Assembly (NCBI GenBank): GCA_017937385.1 | Contig: JAGBDR010000089.1 | Coordinates: 1 to 64,000, forward strand | Reading direction: 5' to 3' | DNA from: Parabacteroides sp. | Lineage (GTDB): Bacteria; Bacteroidota; Bacteroidia; Bacteroidales; Tannerellaceae | Length of the DNA stretch: 64,000 bases | Part shown: positions 36,770 through 45,412 of the stretch, in pieces | Position numbering within the stretch: the first letter of the stretch is position 1 | How the letters are laid out: each line of letters starts with the position of its first letter | The notes under the pieces: model-generated | Databases searched by the model: none | What the model saw: only the letters and a program-made list of their open reading frames with translations | Told to the model about the DNA's origin: nothing | Program-made: the position numbers and the translations under genes

Positions 36770-37996
36770 ATGGAAAAAGAATCTGTATTGTTCACTCCCG
36801 GCAAAATCGGGCCGCTGACCCTGAGGAACCGGACGATACGGGCCGCTGCATTTGAAAGCATGTGCCCGGGAAACGCACCTTCCGATATGTTGTACGACTA
36901 CCATAAGTCGGTTGCCGCCGGCGGGATCGGCATGACGACATTGGCATACGCGGCCGTCACGCAAAGCGGGCTTTCTTTCGAACGCCAACTCTGGATGCGC
37001 CCGGAAATTATCCCCGGAGTCAAACGGATGACCGATGCGATACACCAAGAAGGGGCAGCCGCCTCCATACAGCTTGGACATTGCGGTAACATGTCTCACA
37101 AAAACATCTGCGGATGCACGCCGATCTCCGCATCCAGCGGTTTCAATATCTATTCCCCCACTATTGTCCGGGGAATGAAACCGTCTGAAATCACAGCTAT
37201 GGCAAAAGCATTCGGACAAGCCGTCCACCTGGCACGCGAAGCCGGTATGGACGCAGTGGAGATACATGCCGGCCACGGCTATCTGATCAGCCAGTTCCTT
37301 TCTCCTTACACCAACCACCGGAAAGACGAATATGGAGGCAACCTGCAAAACCGGATGCGCTTCATGAAGATGTGCATGGCCGAAGTGATGAAAGCTGCCG
37401 GTCAGGATATGGCCGTACTGGTCAAGATGAATATGCGCGACGGCTTCAAAGGCGGGATGGAACTGGACGAGACGCTCGAAGTGGCCCGCACCTTGCAGGA
37501 CGAATGTGGGGCACACGCTTTGGTACTCAGCGGCGGCTTTGTCAGCCGTGCCCCAATGTATGTGATGCGAGGTTCCATGCCGATTCATACAATGACACAT
37601 TATATGCCTTTCGGCTGGTTACCTATCGGAGTCAAAATAGCCGGGCGGTTCATGATTCCGTCTGAACCGTTCAAAGAGGCTTACTTCCTGGAGGACGCCT
37701 TAAAGTTCCGGGCGGTGCTGAAAATGCCTCTTGTCTATGTAGGCGGACTGATTTCGCGCGAAAAAATCGACGAAGTACTGAACGACGGTTTCGAGTTTGT
37801 GAGTATGGCACGCGCCCTGCTGAATGACCCGTCATTCGTAAACAAGATGAAAGCAGACGAACATGCCCGTTGTGACTGCGGACATAGCAACTATTGTATC
37901 GCCCGCATGTATTCTATCGAAATGGCATGCCACAAACATATTCAGAACTTGCCCAAAAGTATTGTCAAAGAAATAGAGAAATTAGAATACAAATAA
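36770..37996 (+). CDS. OYE-family flavin reductase, BaiCD-like (candidate 5-beta-reductase)
   Basis: A 408-residue protein starting at the ATG at 36770; a TTG two codons earlier is possible. It is a TIM-barrel flavin enzyme: FTPGKIGPLTLRNRTIRAA, IQLGHCGNMS, AVEIHAGHGYLISQFLSPYT (split here as AVEIHAGHGYL and ISQFLSPYT) and PLVYVGGLIS. A cysteine cluster at about residues 371-393 (CDCGHSNYC, then a Cys twelve residues later) may hold the iron-sulfur cluster of the dienoyl-CoA reductase/BaiCD branch. The NAD(P)H/FAD domain of full-length BaiCD is missing, so an outside electron donor or direct flavin reduction must be used. It lies 21 bp after the 5-alpha-reductase gene. Confidence 0.88.
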   Translation: MEKESVLFTPGKIGPLTLRNRTIRAAAFESMCPGNAPSDMLYDYHKSVAAGGIGMTTLAYAAVTQSGLSFERQLWMRPEIIPGVKRMTDAIHQEGAAASIQLGHCGNMSHKNICGCTPISASSGFNIYSPTIVRGMKPSEITAMAKAFGQAVHLAREAGMDAVEIHAGHGYLISQFLSPYTNHRKDEYGGNLQNRMRFMKMCMAEVMKAAGQDMAVLVKMNMRDGFKGGMELDETLEVARTLQDECGAHALVLSGGFVSRAPMYVMRGSMPIHTMTHYMPFGWLPIGVKIAGRFMIPSEPFKEAYFLEDALKFRAVLKMPLVYVGGLISREKIDEVLNDGFEFVSMARALLNDPSFVNKMKADEHARCDCGHSNYCIARMYSIEMACHKHIQNLPKSIVKEIEKLEYK

Positions 37997-37998
37997 AC

Positions 37999-38850
37999 AT
38001 GGAAAAAGGATTAGCCATCATAACCGGTGCCGACGGAGGCATGGGACAAGTAATCACGGCTGCTCTTGCCCAAGAGGGCTATCCGGTGATTATGGCTTGC
38101 CTCAATCCGGAAAAGGCCGCTCCCATATGCCGCCGAATCCAGCAAGAGACCGGTAACCCGCAGGTCGAAGTACGGGAAGTCAACCTTGCCTCCCTCTCAT
38201 CCGTAAACCATTTCACCGGCCAGCTATTAAAGGAAGGGCGTCCCGTCAGCCGCCTGATGAACAATGCCGGAATCCTGACAACTCCGGTACGCCGGACCGA
38301 AGACGGATTGGAGACCATCGTAAGTGTCAACTACGTGGCGCCCTATATGCTCACCCGCCAGTTATTACCGCTGATGCAACCGGGAAGCCGCATCGTGAAC
38401 ACGGTGTCCTGCACGTATGCCATCGGCCGGCTCGAACCGAATTTCTTTGAGAAAGGCAGGAACGGACGCTTTTTCCGCATCCCGGTCTATAGCAATACCA
38501 AACTGGCGCTGCTCCTGTTCACCCAGGAACTGGCCGAACGGCTCCGGGACAAAGGCATCACCGTCAATGCGTCGGACCCGGGAATCGTCAGTACGGACAT
38601 GATCACGATGCAGGCTTGGTTCGACCCGCTCACCGACATCCTGTTCCGCCCTTTCATCAAGACACCGGCCCAGGGTGCGGCAACCGCCATCCATCTGGCA
38701 CTTTCAGACGAGGCGAAAGACAAAAACGGATGTTGCTACGCCAATTGCAAAAAACGAAATGTGTCGGAACGCATCCGGCATCATGCGCAACAAAAACAAT
38801 TGTGGGATGATACGGAAGCCCGGCTCCGACAAAAAGGCTTCCAATTCTGA
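37999..38850 (+). CDS. Short-chain dehydrogenase (candidate hydroxysteroid dehydrogenase)
   Basis: A 283-residue SDR starting at 37999, 2 bp after the reductase gene. It has the TGxxxGMG coenzyme motif (ITGADGGMGQ, residues 8-17), NNAG at 88-91, the catalytic Ser at about 137 (NTVSC) and YSNTK with Tyr164 and Lys168. The C-terminus (from about residue 215) has a longer tail, basic and rich in Arg and Lys. It probably oxidises or reduces a hydroxyl of the same steroid handled by the two reductases, for instance at C3. The stereochemistry cannot be read from sequence. It is the last gene of the 10 kb run. Confidence 0.87.
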   Translation: MEKGLAIITGADGGMGQVITAALAQEGYPVIMACLNPEKAAPICRRIQQETGNPQVEVREVNLASLSSVNHFTGQLLKEGRPVSRLMNNAGILTTPVRRTEDGLETIVSVNYVAPYMLTRQLLPLMQPGSRIVNTVSCTYAIGRLEPNFFEKGRNGRFFRIPVYSNTKLALLLFTQELAERLRDKGITVNASDPGIVSTDMITMQAWFDPLTDILFRPFIKTPAQGAATAIHLALSDEAKDKNGCCYANCKKRNVSERIRHHAQQKQLWDDTEARLRQKGFQF

Positions 38851-38871
38851 ACCGGCATATCGTTTCAATTC

Positions 38872-38930
38872 CATAAGCATGGAACACAAATTTCATGCCT
38901 ATGGATTTGAAAATTCATGCCGACGGGATT
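38872..38930. repeat. Array of 22-bp dyad units, same family as at 16794
   Basis: Cores at 38872 (CATAAGCATG), 38894 (CATGCCTATG) and 38916 (CATGCCGACG) are exactly 22 bp apart. The array fills the space between the dehydrogenase gene and the rplY promoter and touches the -33 box. Confidence 0.8.
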
Positions 38931-38960
38931 TTGCAGATATGAATATAAATCGTACCTTTG
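38930..38960 (+). promoter_or_regulatory. Housekeeping promoter of rplY
   Basis: TTTG at 38930-38933 and TACCTTTG at 38953-38960 are 19 bp apart, identical in spacing and -7 sequence to the tRNA promoter at 14230. The start codon of rplY is 83 bp downstream. Confidence 0.9.
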
Positions 38961-39043
38961 CACCGCTTTTAACCCCCGTACGTGTGATGGGAAATTAGAA
39001 AGCATAAACATCTAATTTTGAGTAACACAAAAATTAAAACAAA

Positions 39044-39628
39044 ATGAAGACATTTCAATTAGAAGGAAAATCAAGAGAAGTAGCCGCTACTTCTGCAGAC
39101 CAGAAGAGAGCTTTGAAGGCTATGCGTAAAAACAACGAAATTCCTGCTGTACTGTACGGCGGTGAAAAAGTATCTCACTTCTCAATCACAAAAGACAGTG
39201 TCCGTAACTTGGTTTACAGCCCTGAAATCTTTGTCGTAGAACTGACAATCGACGGCAACAAGACAATGGCTATCGTAAAAGACATCCAGTTCCAGCCTGT
39301 AACGGATGCGATCCTGCACATGGACTTCCTGGAAGTATCGGAAAACAAACCGGTAGTCATGGAAGTTCCGGTTGTCCTGGAAGGTCACGCCGAAGGTGTT
39401 AAAGCCGGTGGTAAGCTGAACTTGCAGATGAGAAAGCTGAAAGTAAAAGCTCCTTACACAGCTATTCCTGAGAAACTGAATATCAATGTGGATAACTTGG
39501 GATTAGGCAAGACTATGCAGGTTGGCGCATTGCATTTCGAAGGTCTTGAACTGATGAACGCCAAGAACGCTGTTGTTTGCGCTGTTCAGTTGACTCGTGC
39601 CGCTCGTGGTGCTCAGGCTAAAGCATAA
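39044..39628 (+). CDS. rplY: 50S ribosomal protein L25/CTC family
   Basis: A 194-residue protein of the long CTC form of L25. The N-terminal 5S-rRNA-binding domain (about 1-95) begins KTFQLEGKSREVAATSADQK and contains IPAVLYGG. The C-terminal beta domain (about 100-185) is the TL5/CTC extension. It binds 5S rRNA in the large subunit. Strong promoter, operon leader position and codon use fit a highly expressed gene. pth and an S4-domain gene follow on the same strand. Confidence 0.97.
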   Translation: MKTFQLEGKSREVAATSADQKRALKAMRKNNEIPAVLYGGEKVSHFSITKDSVRNLVYSPEIFVVELTIDGNKTMAIVKDIQFQPVTDAILHMDFLEVSENKPVVMEVPVVLEGHAEGVKAGGKLNLQMRKLKVKAPYTAIPEKLNINVDNLGLGKTMQVGALHFEGLELMNAKNAVVCAVQLTRAARGAQAKA

Positions 39629-39653
39629 TAGAATTCTATTCTAATAATAAGGT

Positions 39654-39688
39654 AAGGGGAGAATATTCAGCAGAGTATTCTTCCCTTT
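39654..39688 (+). terminator. Hairpin between rplY and pth
   Basis: AAGGGGAGAATA pairs with TATTCTTCCCTT across a short loop (39654-39686, one bulge), and T-rich sequence follows. It may lower read-through from the strongly expressed rplY into pth. Confidence 0.65.
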
Positions 39689-39712
39689 GTCATATATTCA
39701 ACACGAATTACA

Positions 39713-40279
39713 ATGAAATATCTGATAACAGGACTCGGGAATATCGGCTCCGAATATTTAGGGACCCGCCACAACATCGGATTCCGCGTTGTAAACGCTT
39801 TGGCAGAAGAGGCCGGCGCCCCTTTCACGGAAGAGCGTTATGGAGCAATCGCGCGGATGCGTGTCAAGAACTGTGAGCTGATTGTACTGAAGCCCAACAC
39901 ATTCATGAACCTGAGCGGCAATGCCGTCCGCTACTGGTTGCAGAAAGAAAACATTCCGGTAGAAAACCTGTTAGTCGTAGTAGACGATCTGGCACTCCCG
40001 TTCGGGACGCTCCGCCTGAAACCGAAAGGCAGCGATGCCGGACACAACGGGTTGAAGAATATCCAGCAATTGCTGGGCACACAAGTTTACAGCCGCCTCC
40101 GTTTCGGCATCGGCAGCGATTTCCCGCGCGGAGGACAAATCGACTATGTACTGGGCAAATTCCCGCCGGAAGAACTCCAGGAGATGCCGGAAAAGATCAA
40201 ACGGGCAGTAGAAATCATCAAGAGCTTCTGCCTCGCCGGTGTACAGAACACAATGAACCAGTTTAATAATAAGAATTGA
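39713..40279 (+). CDS. pth: Peptidyl-tRNA hydrolase
   Basis: A 188-residue enzyme that frees tRNA from stalled peptidyl-tRNA. Family motifs are clear: [21 protein letters not shown] with the catalytic His, [11 protein letters not shown], and [19 protein letters not shown] with GHNGLKNI (the Asp and Asn of the active site). Length is normal. It lies 84 bp after rplY and 19 bp before the S4-domain gene. Confidence 0.97.
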   Translation: MKYLITGLGNIGSEYLGTRHNIGFRVVNALAEEAGAPFTEERYGAIARMRVKNCELIVLKPNTFMNLSGNAVRYWLQKENIPVENLLVVVDDLALPFGTLRLKPKGSDAGHNGLKNIQQLLGTQVYSRLRFGIGSDFPRGGQIDYVLGKFPPEELQEMPEKIKRAVEIIKSFCLAGVQNTMNQFNNKN

Positions 40280-40298
40280 CAATTGTCAATTGAAAATC

Positions 40299-40748
40299 AT
40301 GCCAATGAACGAAGTCCGTATAGACAAATGGATGTGGGCCACCCGCATATTCAAGACACGTACCATTGCAGCCGATGCTTGCAAGAAAAACAGGGTGATG
40401 ATAAACGGAGTGAATGTCAAACCGTCCCGTATGATCAAAGTAGGAGAAGTGATTCAGGTACGAAAACCGCCTATCACCTTTTCCTTCAAGGTGCTCGATT
40501 TGACCGAACGGCGTATGGGAGCCAAACTGGTCCCCAATTATTTAGAGAACGTCACAACTCCCGACCAGTACGAAATATTGGAAATGAACCGGATCTCCGG
40601 CTTCGTGGACCGGGCACGCGGTTTAGGCCGTCCAACGAAGAAAGACCGTCGCGAACTGGAACAGTTTACCGATCCGGGTCTGATGGACGATGGTTTCGAT
40701 TTCGAGTTTGATTTTGATGATCCGGATGATGATACCGCCCTTTCTTGA
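40299..40748 (+). CDS. S4-domain RNA-binding protein, Hsp15 type
   Basis: A 149-residue protein. I chose the ATG at 40299; one at 40305 and a TTG at 40290 are alternatives. The S4 domain (about 5-65) reads RIDKWMWATRIFKTRTIAAD and GVNVKPSRMIKVGEVIQVRK. Hsp15 proteins bind 50S subunits that carry stalled nascent chains, which fits its place next to pth. The C-terminus is an acidic tail (FDFEFDFDDPDDD), unusual for an RNA-binding protein. Its last 83 bp overlap, in the opposite direction, the end of the ferredoxin gene. Confidence 0.9.
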   Translation: MPMNEVRIDKWMWATRIFKTRTIAADACKKNRVMINGVNVKPSRMIKVGEVIQVRKPPITFSFKVLDLTERRMGAKLVPNYLENVTTPDQYEILEMNRISGFVDRARGLGRPTKKDRRELEQFTDPGLMDDGFDFEFDFDDPDDDTALS

Positions 40749-41484
40749 GCGTTTCCTTTCCATATTCAATCGCACGAACCGGACAACGGTGGATGCAAGC
40801 GACACACTGCACGCACGTATTCGCCCAAACGGGTTTCCCGTCTTGCATACGGATGGTTCCGGTCGGACAAATCCGTTCGCACAACCCACAGGAAATGCAA
40901 GCGTCCGTCGCCCGGAAAGCATTCCTTCCGATAGCCAGATGTGCAAAAAGAGGATAAACGCAGCGGCTTTTCAAGCCGGGCATACTACCTGTGTGATACA
41001 AAGCCTCCTGCCGATGTGTCCGGATCGCCTCGACAATCCCGTCCACACGTGCCGGAGCTTCCTGCAATTTCCGTTCCTCCACCTCTTTGCTATCGACATT
41101 GAAGCCGGGCAGCAAGATATAATTGTTCGGCATTATAACGGAGTATGCAGCTGTAAGCGGGATCGCTCTTTTTCCTAACGCTTTCCGGATAAGCCGGTCC
41201 GTATATCCGCATTCATCTCCACAGGTAGAAACGGAATAGACCGGTTGTTCGGCATATCCATTCAAAGTCAGGCGGGAAATAAAGCGGCTCACGAGTACTG
41301 CCGGTCCCCAGGAATGCACGGGATAAACAAACAGGATCTTTTCATCCGGACGAACCGGATAAGTCAAATCTTCCGCCTCCTTACGCAACTCATCCGCAAT
41401 TGAAACCAACGGTTCTCCCAACGCCTCTCCCAGTACCTTTGCCACCCAAAGAGAGTTTCCTGTTCCGGTAAAGTAAAATATCAT
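40666..41484 (-). CDS. EFR1-type ferredoxin/flavodoxin-domain protein
   Basis: A 272-residue protein starting at 41484 (MIFYFTGTGNSLWVAKVLGE), an FMN-binding flavodoxin-like opening. The C-terminal part has two 4Fe-4S motifs, CISCGLCERICP and CVQCVACIHRCP (about residues 200-245). EFR1 proteins are thought to transfer electrons; the partner is unknown. The last 27 or so residues are basic (KKGRYHHPDHQ, then more) and are encoded antisense to the acidic tail of the S4-domain gene. The overlap of 83 bp may have created this tail recently. Confidence 0.9.
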   Translation of the reverse strand: MIFYFTGTGNSLWVAKVLGEALGEPLVSIADELRKEAEDLTYPVRPDEKILFVYPVHSWGPAVLVSRFISRLTLNGYAEQPVYSVSTCGDECGYTDRLIRKALGKRAIPLTAAYSVIMPNNYILLPGFNVDSKEVEERKLQEAPARVDGIVEAIRTHRQEALYHTGSMPGLKSRCVYPLFAHLAIGRNAFRATDACISCGLCERICPTGTIRMQDGKPVWANTCVQCVACIHRCPVRAIEYGKETLKKGRYHHPDHQNQTRNRNHRPSDPDR

Positions 41485-41644
41485 AGATGTCTTTTTATTT
41501 ATGTGGCATAAAAAAAGAGAAATCAACCGAGAAGTGTAATCGAAAGATGCCACAGCACCTTTCGACCCACCTCATCGGTCCTTCCCTAAAAACAAAACGG
41601 CATATCAGGCTTCAAGCCTATGGAATGCCATCCAATGGATTTTC

Positions 41645-42730
41645 TTATTTGCGGAACGGCGCCTTGACAACCTGGGCTTTCAAGTTACGGTTGCGGACTT
41701 TGATAAAGATTTCCGTTCCGACCTTGGCAAATTCAGGTTTCAGATATCCCATACCGATTCCTTTCTTCAAGACAGGCGACATGGTTCCGGATGTAACCAC
41801 CCCGATGATCTGGTCTTCCGCATCGGCAATTTCATAACCATGGCGGGGAATTCCTTTGTCTACCAGTTCGAAAGCACACAACTTACGAGTGACGCCCTCT
41901 TTCTTCTGGCGTTCCAGTTCGGCACGGTTGGTGAAGTTCTTGCCCTCAACAAACTTGGTGATCCAACCCAGACCGGCTTCGATCGGCGAAGTCGTGTCGT
42001 CGAGGTCATTACCGTACAGGCAGAAGCCCATTTCCAGACGAAGCGTGTCACGTGCACCCAGACCGATCGGCTTGATTCCTTCGGGCTTACCAGCTTCGAA
42101 GATGGCATTCCAGATCGTCATGGCATCGTCCAAATAGAAATAAAGTTCGAAACCACCGGCTCCGGTATATCCCGTATTGGAAATGATAACATTCTTGCAA
42201 CCGGCAAACTCGCCTGTCGTAAACGCATAATAAGGAATCGCAGACAGGTCGACCGAAGTCAGGCGCTGCAAAACCTCCAAGGCTTTCGGTCCCTGAACCG
42301 CCAACTGCCCGGTACGGTCGGAAGAATTTTCCAGTTCTGCTCCTACGGTGTTATGGCTGACGCACCAGTCCCAATCCTTGGCTATATTGCCGGCATTGAC
42401 AACCAACAGGTATTTTTCCGGTTCATAATGATAGACCAACAGGTCGTCCACGATACCGCCCTTGTCATTCGGGAAGCAAGTATATTGAGCCTTGCCCAGT
42501 GGCAACACGGAAGCATCGTTTGAAGTGATGCTCTGGATAAAAGCCAATGCGTTCGGGCCTTTTACCCAAAACTCACCCATGTGGGAAACATCGAACACAC
42601 CCACTCCGTTCACTACGGTCATGTGTTCATCGATAATACCGCTATATTCGATCGGCATGTTGAAACCTGCAAATTCATGCATTTTGGCACCGAGTGCAAT
42701 GTGCACGTCGGTAAATGGAGTTGTTTTCAT
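41645..42730 (-). CDS. gcvT: Aminomethyltransferase (glycine cleavage T protein)
   Basis: A 361-residue enzyme of the glycine cleavage system, which passes the methylene group from the lipoyl-bound intermediate to tetrahydrofolate. Motifs include [20 protein letters not shown], the catalytic-site region [14 protein letters not shown], and [20 protein letters not shown]. Length is normal. The other system genes (gcvH, gcvP) are not in the window. The pepT gene lies 17 bp upstream with an ATTTATGA-type repeat in between. Confidence 0.97.
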   Translation of the reverse strand: MKTTPFTDVHIALGAKMHEFAGFNMPIEYSGIIDEHMTVVNGVGVFDVSHMGEFWVKGPNALAFIQSITSNDASVLPLGKAQYTCFPNDKGGIVDDLLVYHYEPEKYLLVVNAGNIAKDWDWCVSHNTVGAELENSSDRTGQLAVQGPKALEVLQRLTSVDLSAIPYYAFTTGEFAGCKNVIISNTGYTGAGGFELYFYLDDAMTIWNAIFEAGKPEGIKPIGLGARDTLRLEMGFCLYGNDLDDTTSPIEAGLGWITKFVEGKNFTNRAELERQKKEGVTRKLCAFELVDKGIPRHGYEIADAEDQIIGVVTSGTMSPVLKKGIGMGYLKPEFAKVGTEIFIKVRNRNLKAQVVKAPFRK

Positions 42731-42766
42731 GATTTATGATTTTTGATTTATGATTTATAATTACCT
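42727..42766. repeat. ATTTATGA-type repeat
   Basis: Four or five imperfect copies of the heptamer-octamer ATTTATGA lie between gcvT and the end of pepT. They overlap the last codons of pepT. The same repeat recurs at 46795, 54437, 57077 and 59756. Confidence 0.75.
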
Positions 42767-43977
42767 TTGACTAATAATTCAGCTATCTTGATGATTGTCT
42801 CCATGCTCTTCTCCAACGATTTGACCGGAAGGAACTCATACCGCCCGTGGAAATTCAAACCGCCGGCAAAGATATTCGGGCAAGGCAATCCCATAAAGGA
42901 AAGACGTGCCCCGTCCGTACCTCCACGGATCGGTTTCACCAAAGGCGTGACACCCGCCTCTTTCATGGCATCGGATGCCAGATCCACAACAAACATCTTC
43001 GGTTCGACCACTTCACGCATATTGTAATATTGGTCGCGCATTTCGAGCGTCGTACTGCCCGGATGCATCTCGTTCATCCGTTTCACCAACTCGCGCAACA
43101 CCTCTTTCTTCTGTTCGAAAGCGGTACGCACATGGTCACGTATGATATAGGAAAGAGAAGCCTCCTCAACCGTCCCGCTCATACCGGTCAAGTGGAAAAA
43201 ACCTTCATAGCCGGCCGTATGTTCGGGACGCTGTGCGACCGGCAACCAGGAGGCAAACTCCACCGCCAGCAACGATGCGTTCAGCATCTTGTCCTTGGCA
43301 TATCCTGGATGCACGTTCAGCCCTTTGAAAACGACTTTGGCACCGGCGGCATTGAAGTTCTCGTATTCCAGTTCACCGATCTGCCCGCCGTCGATCGTGT
43401 AGGCCCATTCCGCTCCGAACTTCTCGACATCGAAATAGTCGGCTCCTGCCCCGATCTCTTCATCGGGCGTGAACCCGACACGGATCTTGCCATGCTCGAT
43501 TTCCGGATGGTCTTTCAGGTATTGCATGGCGGCGACAATAGCTGCCACGCCGCCTTTATCGTCAGCTCCCAACAGCGTCTTGCCGTTCGTCACGATGATA
43601 TCCTGTTCCTTATAATCGTTCAGTTCGGGAAACATGAGCGGTGAAAGCACGATGTTTTCTTCAGCGCACAGCACGATATCGCCTCCCTTATAGTTCACGA
43701 TACGAGGCTGCACATCTTTGCCCGACATATCGGGACTGGTGTCCAGATGGGCGATAAAGCCGATCGTTGGAATCTCCTTGTCCGTATTGGCAGGCAAGGT
43801 CGCCATCAGGTAGCTTTTTTCATCCAGGGTGATCTCTTCCAATCCGATCTCTTCCAACTCTTTCACCAGTGCTTCAGCAAACACGCGCTGTCCCGGCGTA
43901 CTGGGAGTCACGCCCGTCGTTTCGCTCGACTCGGTATCGAACGTCACGTACTTCAAGAATCTATCTGTTACAGTCAT
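42748..43977 (-). CDS. pepT: Tripeptide aminopeptidase (peptidase T)
   Basis: A 409-residue cytoplasmic M20 metallopeptidase that removes the N-terminal residue of tripeptides. Visible are the metal-binding histidine in [14 protein letters not shown], the bridging Asp in [11 protein letters not shown], the general base in [14 protein letters not shown], and a late [19 protein letters not shown] (split here as [10 protein letters not shown] and MGLPCPNIF). Length is normal. It lies upstream of gcvT on the same strand, and its C-terminus is set in an ATTTATGA repeat. Confidence 0.96.
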   Translation of the reverse strand: MTVTDRFLKYVTFDTESSETTGVTPSTPGQRVFAEALVKELEEIGLEEITLDEKSYLMATLPANTDKEIPTIGFIAHLDTSPDMSGKDVQPRIVNYKGGDIVLCAEENIVLSPLMFPELNDYKEQDIIVTNGKTLLGADDKGGVAAIVAAMQYLKDHPEIEHGKIRVGFTPDEEIGAGADYFDVEKFGAEWAYTIDGGQIGELEYENFNAAGAKVVFKGLNVHPGYAKDKMLNASLLAVEFASWLPVAQRPEHTAGYEGFFHLTGMSGTVEEASLSYIIRDHVRTAFEQKKEVLRELVKRMNEMHPGSTTLEMRDQYYNMREVVEPKMFVVDLASDAMKEAGVTPLVKPIRGGTDGARLSFMGLPCPNIFAGGLNFHGRYEFLPVKSLEKSMETIIKIAELLVKGNYKS

Positions 43978-44098
43978 CTTTATTCTTTATTTAAATTGTG
44001 TTTTTCGATTAACTGCGTAAAGGTAGAGAAAGTATGGAGAAAGACAAAGATTTTACCGCCAAAAGGGATAAAGTTGCATGGCTTTTCCCATAAACAAC

Positions 44099-45400
44099 TC
44101 ACCCAAACACAATCCGGAACCGTGTCAGGCCGTCCGCATACGTCCTGAGGGAGAAGGAACAATTGTGTTTTTGGAGCACTTCGCGGATAAATATCAGGCC
44201 GATACCTTGACCGCCGCGTTTGGTGGAGAAGAACGGGCTGAACAGTTTGGCTTCCGTTTCCTTATCAATGCCTTTGCCGGTGTCGGCAATTTCCAAACAA
44301 ACCGGATTACTGGAGGTCCGGATGTAGATCTCACCATCGTGGCCGATCGATTCGGAAGCATTCTTGATGATGTTGACCAATACCTGTTCGAAAAGAGAAT
44401 CATCCAGATTGACAACCGGTGAGACCGGGTCCAGCTCCATCACGATCCGGATATTCCGGTTCAGGCAAATCGTTTCCATAAAACGCTTGCACGAAAAGAC
44501 AACCGCATTCAGCGGCTGTTTCTTGATTTGCGGCTCCGGTATACGGACCACGTCGGCAAAATTCGTGATAAAACGGCTCATACTGTAACAACGTTCTATC
44601 GAAACACGCAGGACTTCACAAATATCTTCCATATCCTGCATCTCACTGAAAGTAGCCTCAAGCGTATCCAGCGTGGATGTGATGCCCGCAGTCGTGTTGT
44701 TCACTTCATGGGCAATCATACGGATCACTTTCTCATACGCTTTCTTTTCCGCCTTAAAGACCTCCTGTGTCAATATTTCCACTAAGTAAAAAGAGTGATG
44801 GAAACCACGGTCAACAAATGACGAGTGCGTACATTTATAGATATTGGCATCGTTCAAACGGACCGTCTGCGAATCGTATAAAGGAATCGGTTCCAACTCG
44901 GCAGCCAAAGGCGAATCCAGTTCAGACAGGCGTTTCCCCACAATATCGGGCAGAGCATTCATCCCCAACATCTTATAAGCCGCCGGATTTACAGAGAGTA
45001 TTTCCCGATCGAGGTTCAACATAATCACTCCCATCGGCGAGGCATTGATCAACAGATCCAAGAAATGGTTCTGTTCCCGCAGATGCAGGCGTTCATTCTT
45101 CAGCTGTTCCATCATCTTATTGAAAATATCGACAATGCGGTCCGCCTCTTTCTGTCCTACATATCCCAAACGGGAACTGAAGTCCTGTTCCCTCAACAGT
45201 TCCATACCGTTTCCGATGATATCAAGAGGCTTGATGATACGGCGGTAAAACACAAACAAATACAGAATCGTCAAAATCACGATCCCTTCCACGAAAAAGA
45301 ACATGACCGGCGATTCTTCATAAAAAGCATAATAGGTAAGGATCGCCAATACGGACAACAGCAATGCCGTCAATATCCCAAACAGCCCTCTTATCTTCAT
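44099..45400 (-). CDS. Sensor histidine kinase of the sigma-54 system
   Basis: A 433-residue inner-membrane kinase. Two helices (about 8-28 and 33-50) enclose a loop of only a few residues, so the sensing part is not a large periplasmic domain. HAMP (about 50-105) and PAS-like (about 110-205) domains follow. The kinase core contains MIAHEVNNTTAGITSTLDTL with the phospho-accepting His, NIIKNASESI, DTGKGIDKE and GGQGIGL. It is the NtrB-like partner of the regulator gene 12 bp upstream. The very short external loop suggests that it senses a membrane-associated signal, for example lipid or cell-envelope stress. Confidence 0.94.
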   Translation of the reverse strand: MKIRGLFGILTALLLSVLAILTYYAFYEESPVMFFFVEGIVILTILYLFVFYRRIIKPLDIIGNGMELLREQDFSSRLGYVGQKEADRIVDIFNKMMEQLKNERLHLREQNHFLDLLINASPMGVIMLNLDREILSVNPAAYKMLGMNALPDIVGKRLSELDSPLAAELEPIPLYDSQTVRLNDANIYKCTHSSFVDRGFHHSFYLVEILTQEVFKAEKKAYEKVIRMIAHEVNNTTAGITSTLDTLEATFSEMQDMEDICEVLRVSIERCYSMSRFITNFADVVRIPEPQIKKQPLNAVVFSCKRFMETICLNRNIRIVMELDPVSPVVNLDDSLFEQVLVNIIKNASESIGHDGEIYIRTSSNPVCLEIADTGKGIDKETEAKLFSPFFSTKRGGQGIGLIFIREVLQKHNCSFSLRTYADGLTRFRIVFG

Positions 45401-45412
45401 CTGCCCTACAAT

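Noticed and set aside
41575-41644. Possible further phased array before gcvT end
   Set aside because: AAGCCTATGG and ATGCC-like words occur, but I could not find a constant spacing.
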